Source of the DNA: CALXZG01 sp034184445
GTDB lineage: Bacteria > Pseudomonadota > Alphaproteobacteria > CAAHEQ01 > UBA3637
DNA: 5,405 bases
NCBI GenBank assembly: GCA_034184445.1
Contig: JAXFZX010000102.1
Location: 1-5,405, forward strand
Direction of reading: 5' to 3'
Position 1 is the stretch's first letter. The number at the start of each line of letters is the position of its first letter. The position numbers and the translations under genes are program-made. The notes beneath the pieces were generated by a model, which worked only from the letters and a program-made list of their open reading frames with translations, was not told where the DNA came from and did not search any database. Below, in pieces: positions 4,811 through 5,405 of the stretch.

Positions 4811-5405
4811 TATTTATACTCCACAACAACATCGCGTTTAATTTCTGACAAAATTTGTTTTGATAAAATATCCATTTTTTCGGATTCAATTTGCATTGTT
4901 AATTCTTCCGGTGTCGGCATCACACGTTTTTGGGTCTCGCCACACTTCATAAAATAGATGTCTCCCGCCGGTGTCGGCACAGGCCCTACCACTTTCTTAA
5001 AGGGAGCATCTTTTAACATAGGTGCCACATCGGATGGAATTTGATTGGGTGATACTTGCCCCTGTTGTAAACTTCCCGGAAGAGCATCATCTTTAACAGT
5101 ATCCCAAAATCCGGCACATCCCCCCTTAATCGGTTGTGTCAATAATGTTGCCGCAATACTGTCAGATGGCACAACAGCCTGAGCCAATTCCCATACTTTA
5201 ACCGTATCACCTTTAATGGCATCTCGCTTATTCAACATCAGAATAATGGCATACCCTTTTTTGACAGGGATTGGGCGTGACAGCTGTCCGGCCTGCATTT
5301 GTTTTAAAATATCGGCTACATTTTTTCCATAATAATTCGGGCTGACATTCATTAAACGCCCGCCTTGCATACGACTATCGGCAATGGAATGCAATTCAAC
5401 CATTG
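4810..5405 (-). CDS. surA: SurA-type periplasmic chaperone / peptidyl-prolyl isomerase, C-terminal part (5' end outside window)
   Basis: The frame is open to the right edge, so the first visible Met (5403) is probably internal. SurA folds outer-membrane proteins in the periplasm and carries parvulin PPIase domains. Visible residues 1-61 match the second half of a parvulin domain: the Gly-Gly at 14-15, then GQLSRPIPVKKGYAIILML and K-R-D at 39-61, matching the family pattern G-x-x-S-x-P-I-x-x-x-x-G-y-x-I-I. Residues 70-160 look like a second, degenerate parvulin-like repeat with Cys96 and Cys154 and G-P-V-P-T-P-A-G-D-I-Y. A similar Cys-containing layout is known from alphaproteobacterial SurA proteins. 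A final amphipathic helix (165-197) ends in D-V-V-V-E-Y-K, like the SurA C-terminal segment. The signal peptide and N-terminal chaperone domain would lie off the window. It sits directly upstream of folD with a one-base overlap. A different PpiC/parvulin family member is the alternative. Confidence 0.85.
   Translation of the reverse strand, partial: MVELHSIADSRMQGGRLMNVSPNYYGKNVADILKQMQAGQLSRPIPVKKGYAIILMLNKRDAIKGDTVKVWELAQAVVPSDSIAATLLTQPIKGGCAGFWDTVKDDALPGSLQQGQVSPNQIPSDVAPMLKDAPFKKVVGPVPTPAGDIYFMKCGETQKRVMPTPEELTMQIESEKMDILSKQILSEIKRDVVVEYK

Overview
The window holds eight genes, all on the minus strand, so they read from right to left. At the right edge is the 3' part of a surA-type periplasmic chaperone and peptidyl-prolyl isomerase gene, coupled by a TAATG overlap to folD, a complete and canonical folate enzyme. 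The surA fragment resembles alphaproteobacterial SurA: a parvulin half-domain, a second degenerate parvulin-like region with a conserved Cys pair, and a C-terminal helix. With the moderately A+T-rich composition, this suggests a low-GC, possibly host-associated alphaproteobacterium. That assignment is an inference.

Left of folD is an 83-bp gap with a strong sigma70-type promoter: a perfect TTGACA, a 16-bp spacer and TAGAAT. The -35 box contains the folD stop codon. This promoter appears to drive a compact operon of at least six genes that runs off the left edge: 253 aa, 235 aa, 298 aa, 191 aa, 259 aa and a partial gene with 37 codons visible. Every product starts with a Sec-type signal peptide. 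Every gene has a GGAGG ribosome binding site 4-5 nt before its ATG. The gaps are 9-13 nt, and the last junction is an 11-nt overlap.

None of the six operon genes is a confident match to a named family. Four of them (253, 235, 191 and 259 aa) look like divergent paralogues. Each has a variable N-terminal part, then a shared helical block anchored on one Arg followed by an Ala/Ser-rich helix, then an 83-98 residue C-terminal helical tail. The layout resembles the VirB5/TrbJ family of minor pilus components of type IV secretion systems, but this is a tentative fold-level reading. The fifth product (298 aa) differs: it is a basic secreted protein with ten cysteines between residues 117 and 260, which suggests disulphide bonds.

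The most interesting reading is a tandemly expanded set of secreted helical proteins plus a Cys-rich partner, made together for an envelope or surface assembly. No ATPase, pore or other secretion gene is in view, so whether this is part of a secretion or conjugation system depends on the sequence beyond the left edge. I see no tRNA, rRNA, insertion sequence, CRISPR array or convincing terminator, and no gene-free stretch longer than 300 bases.
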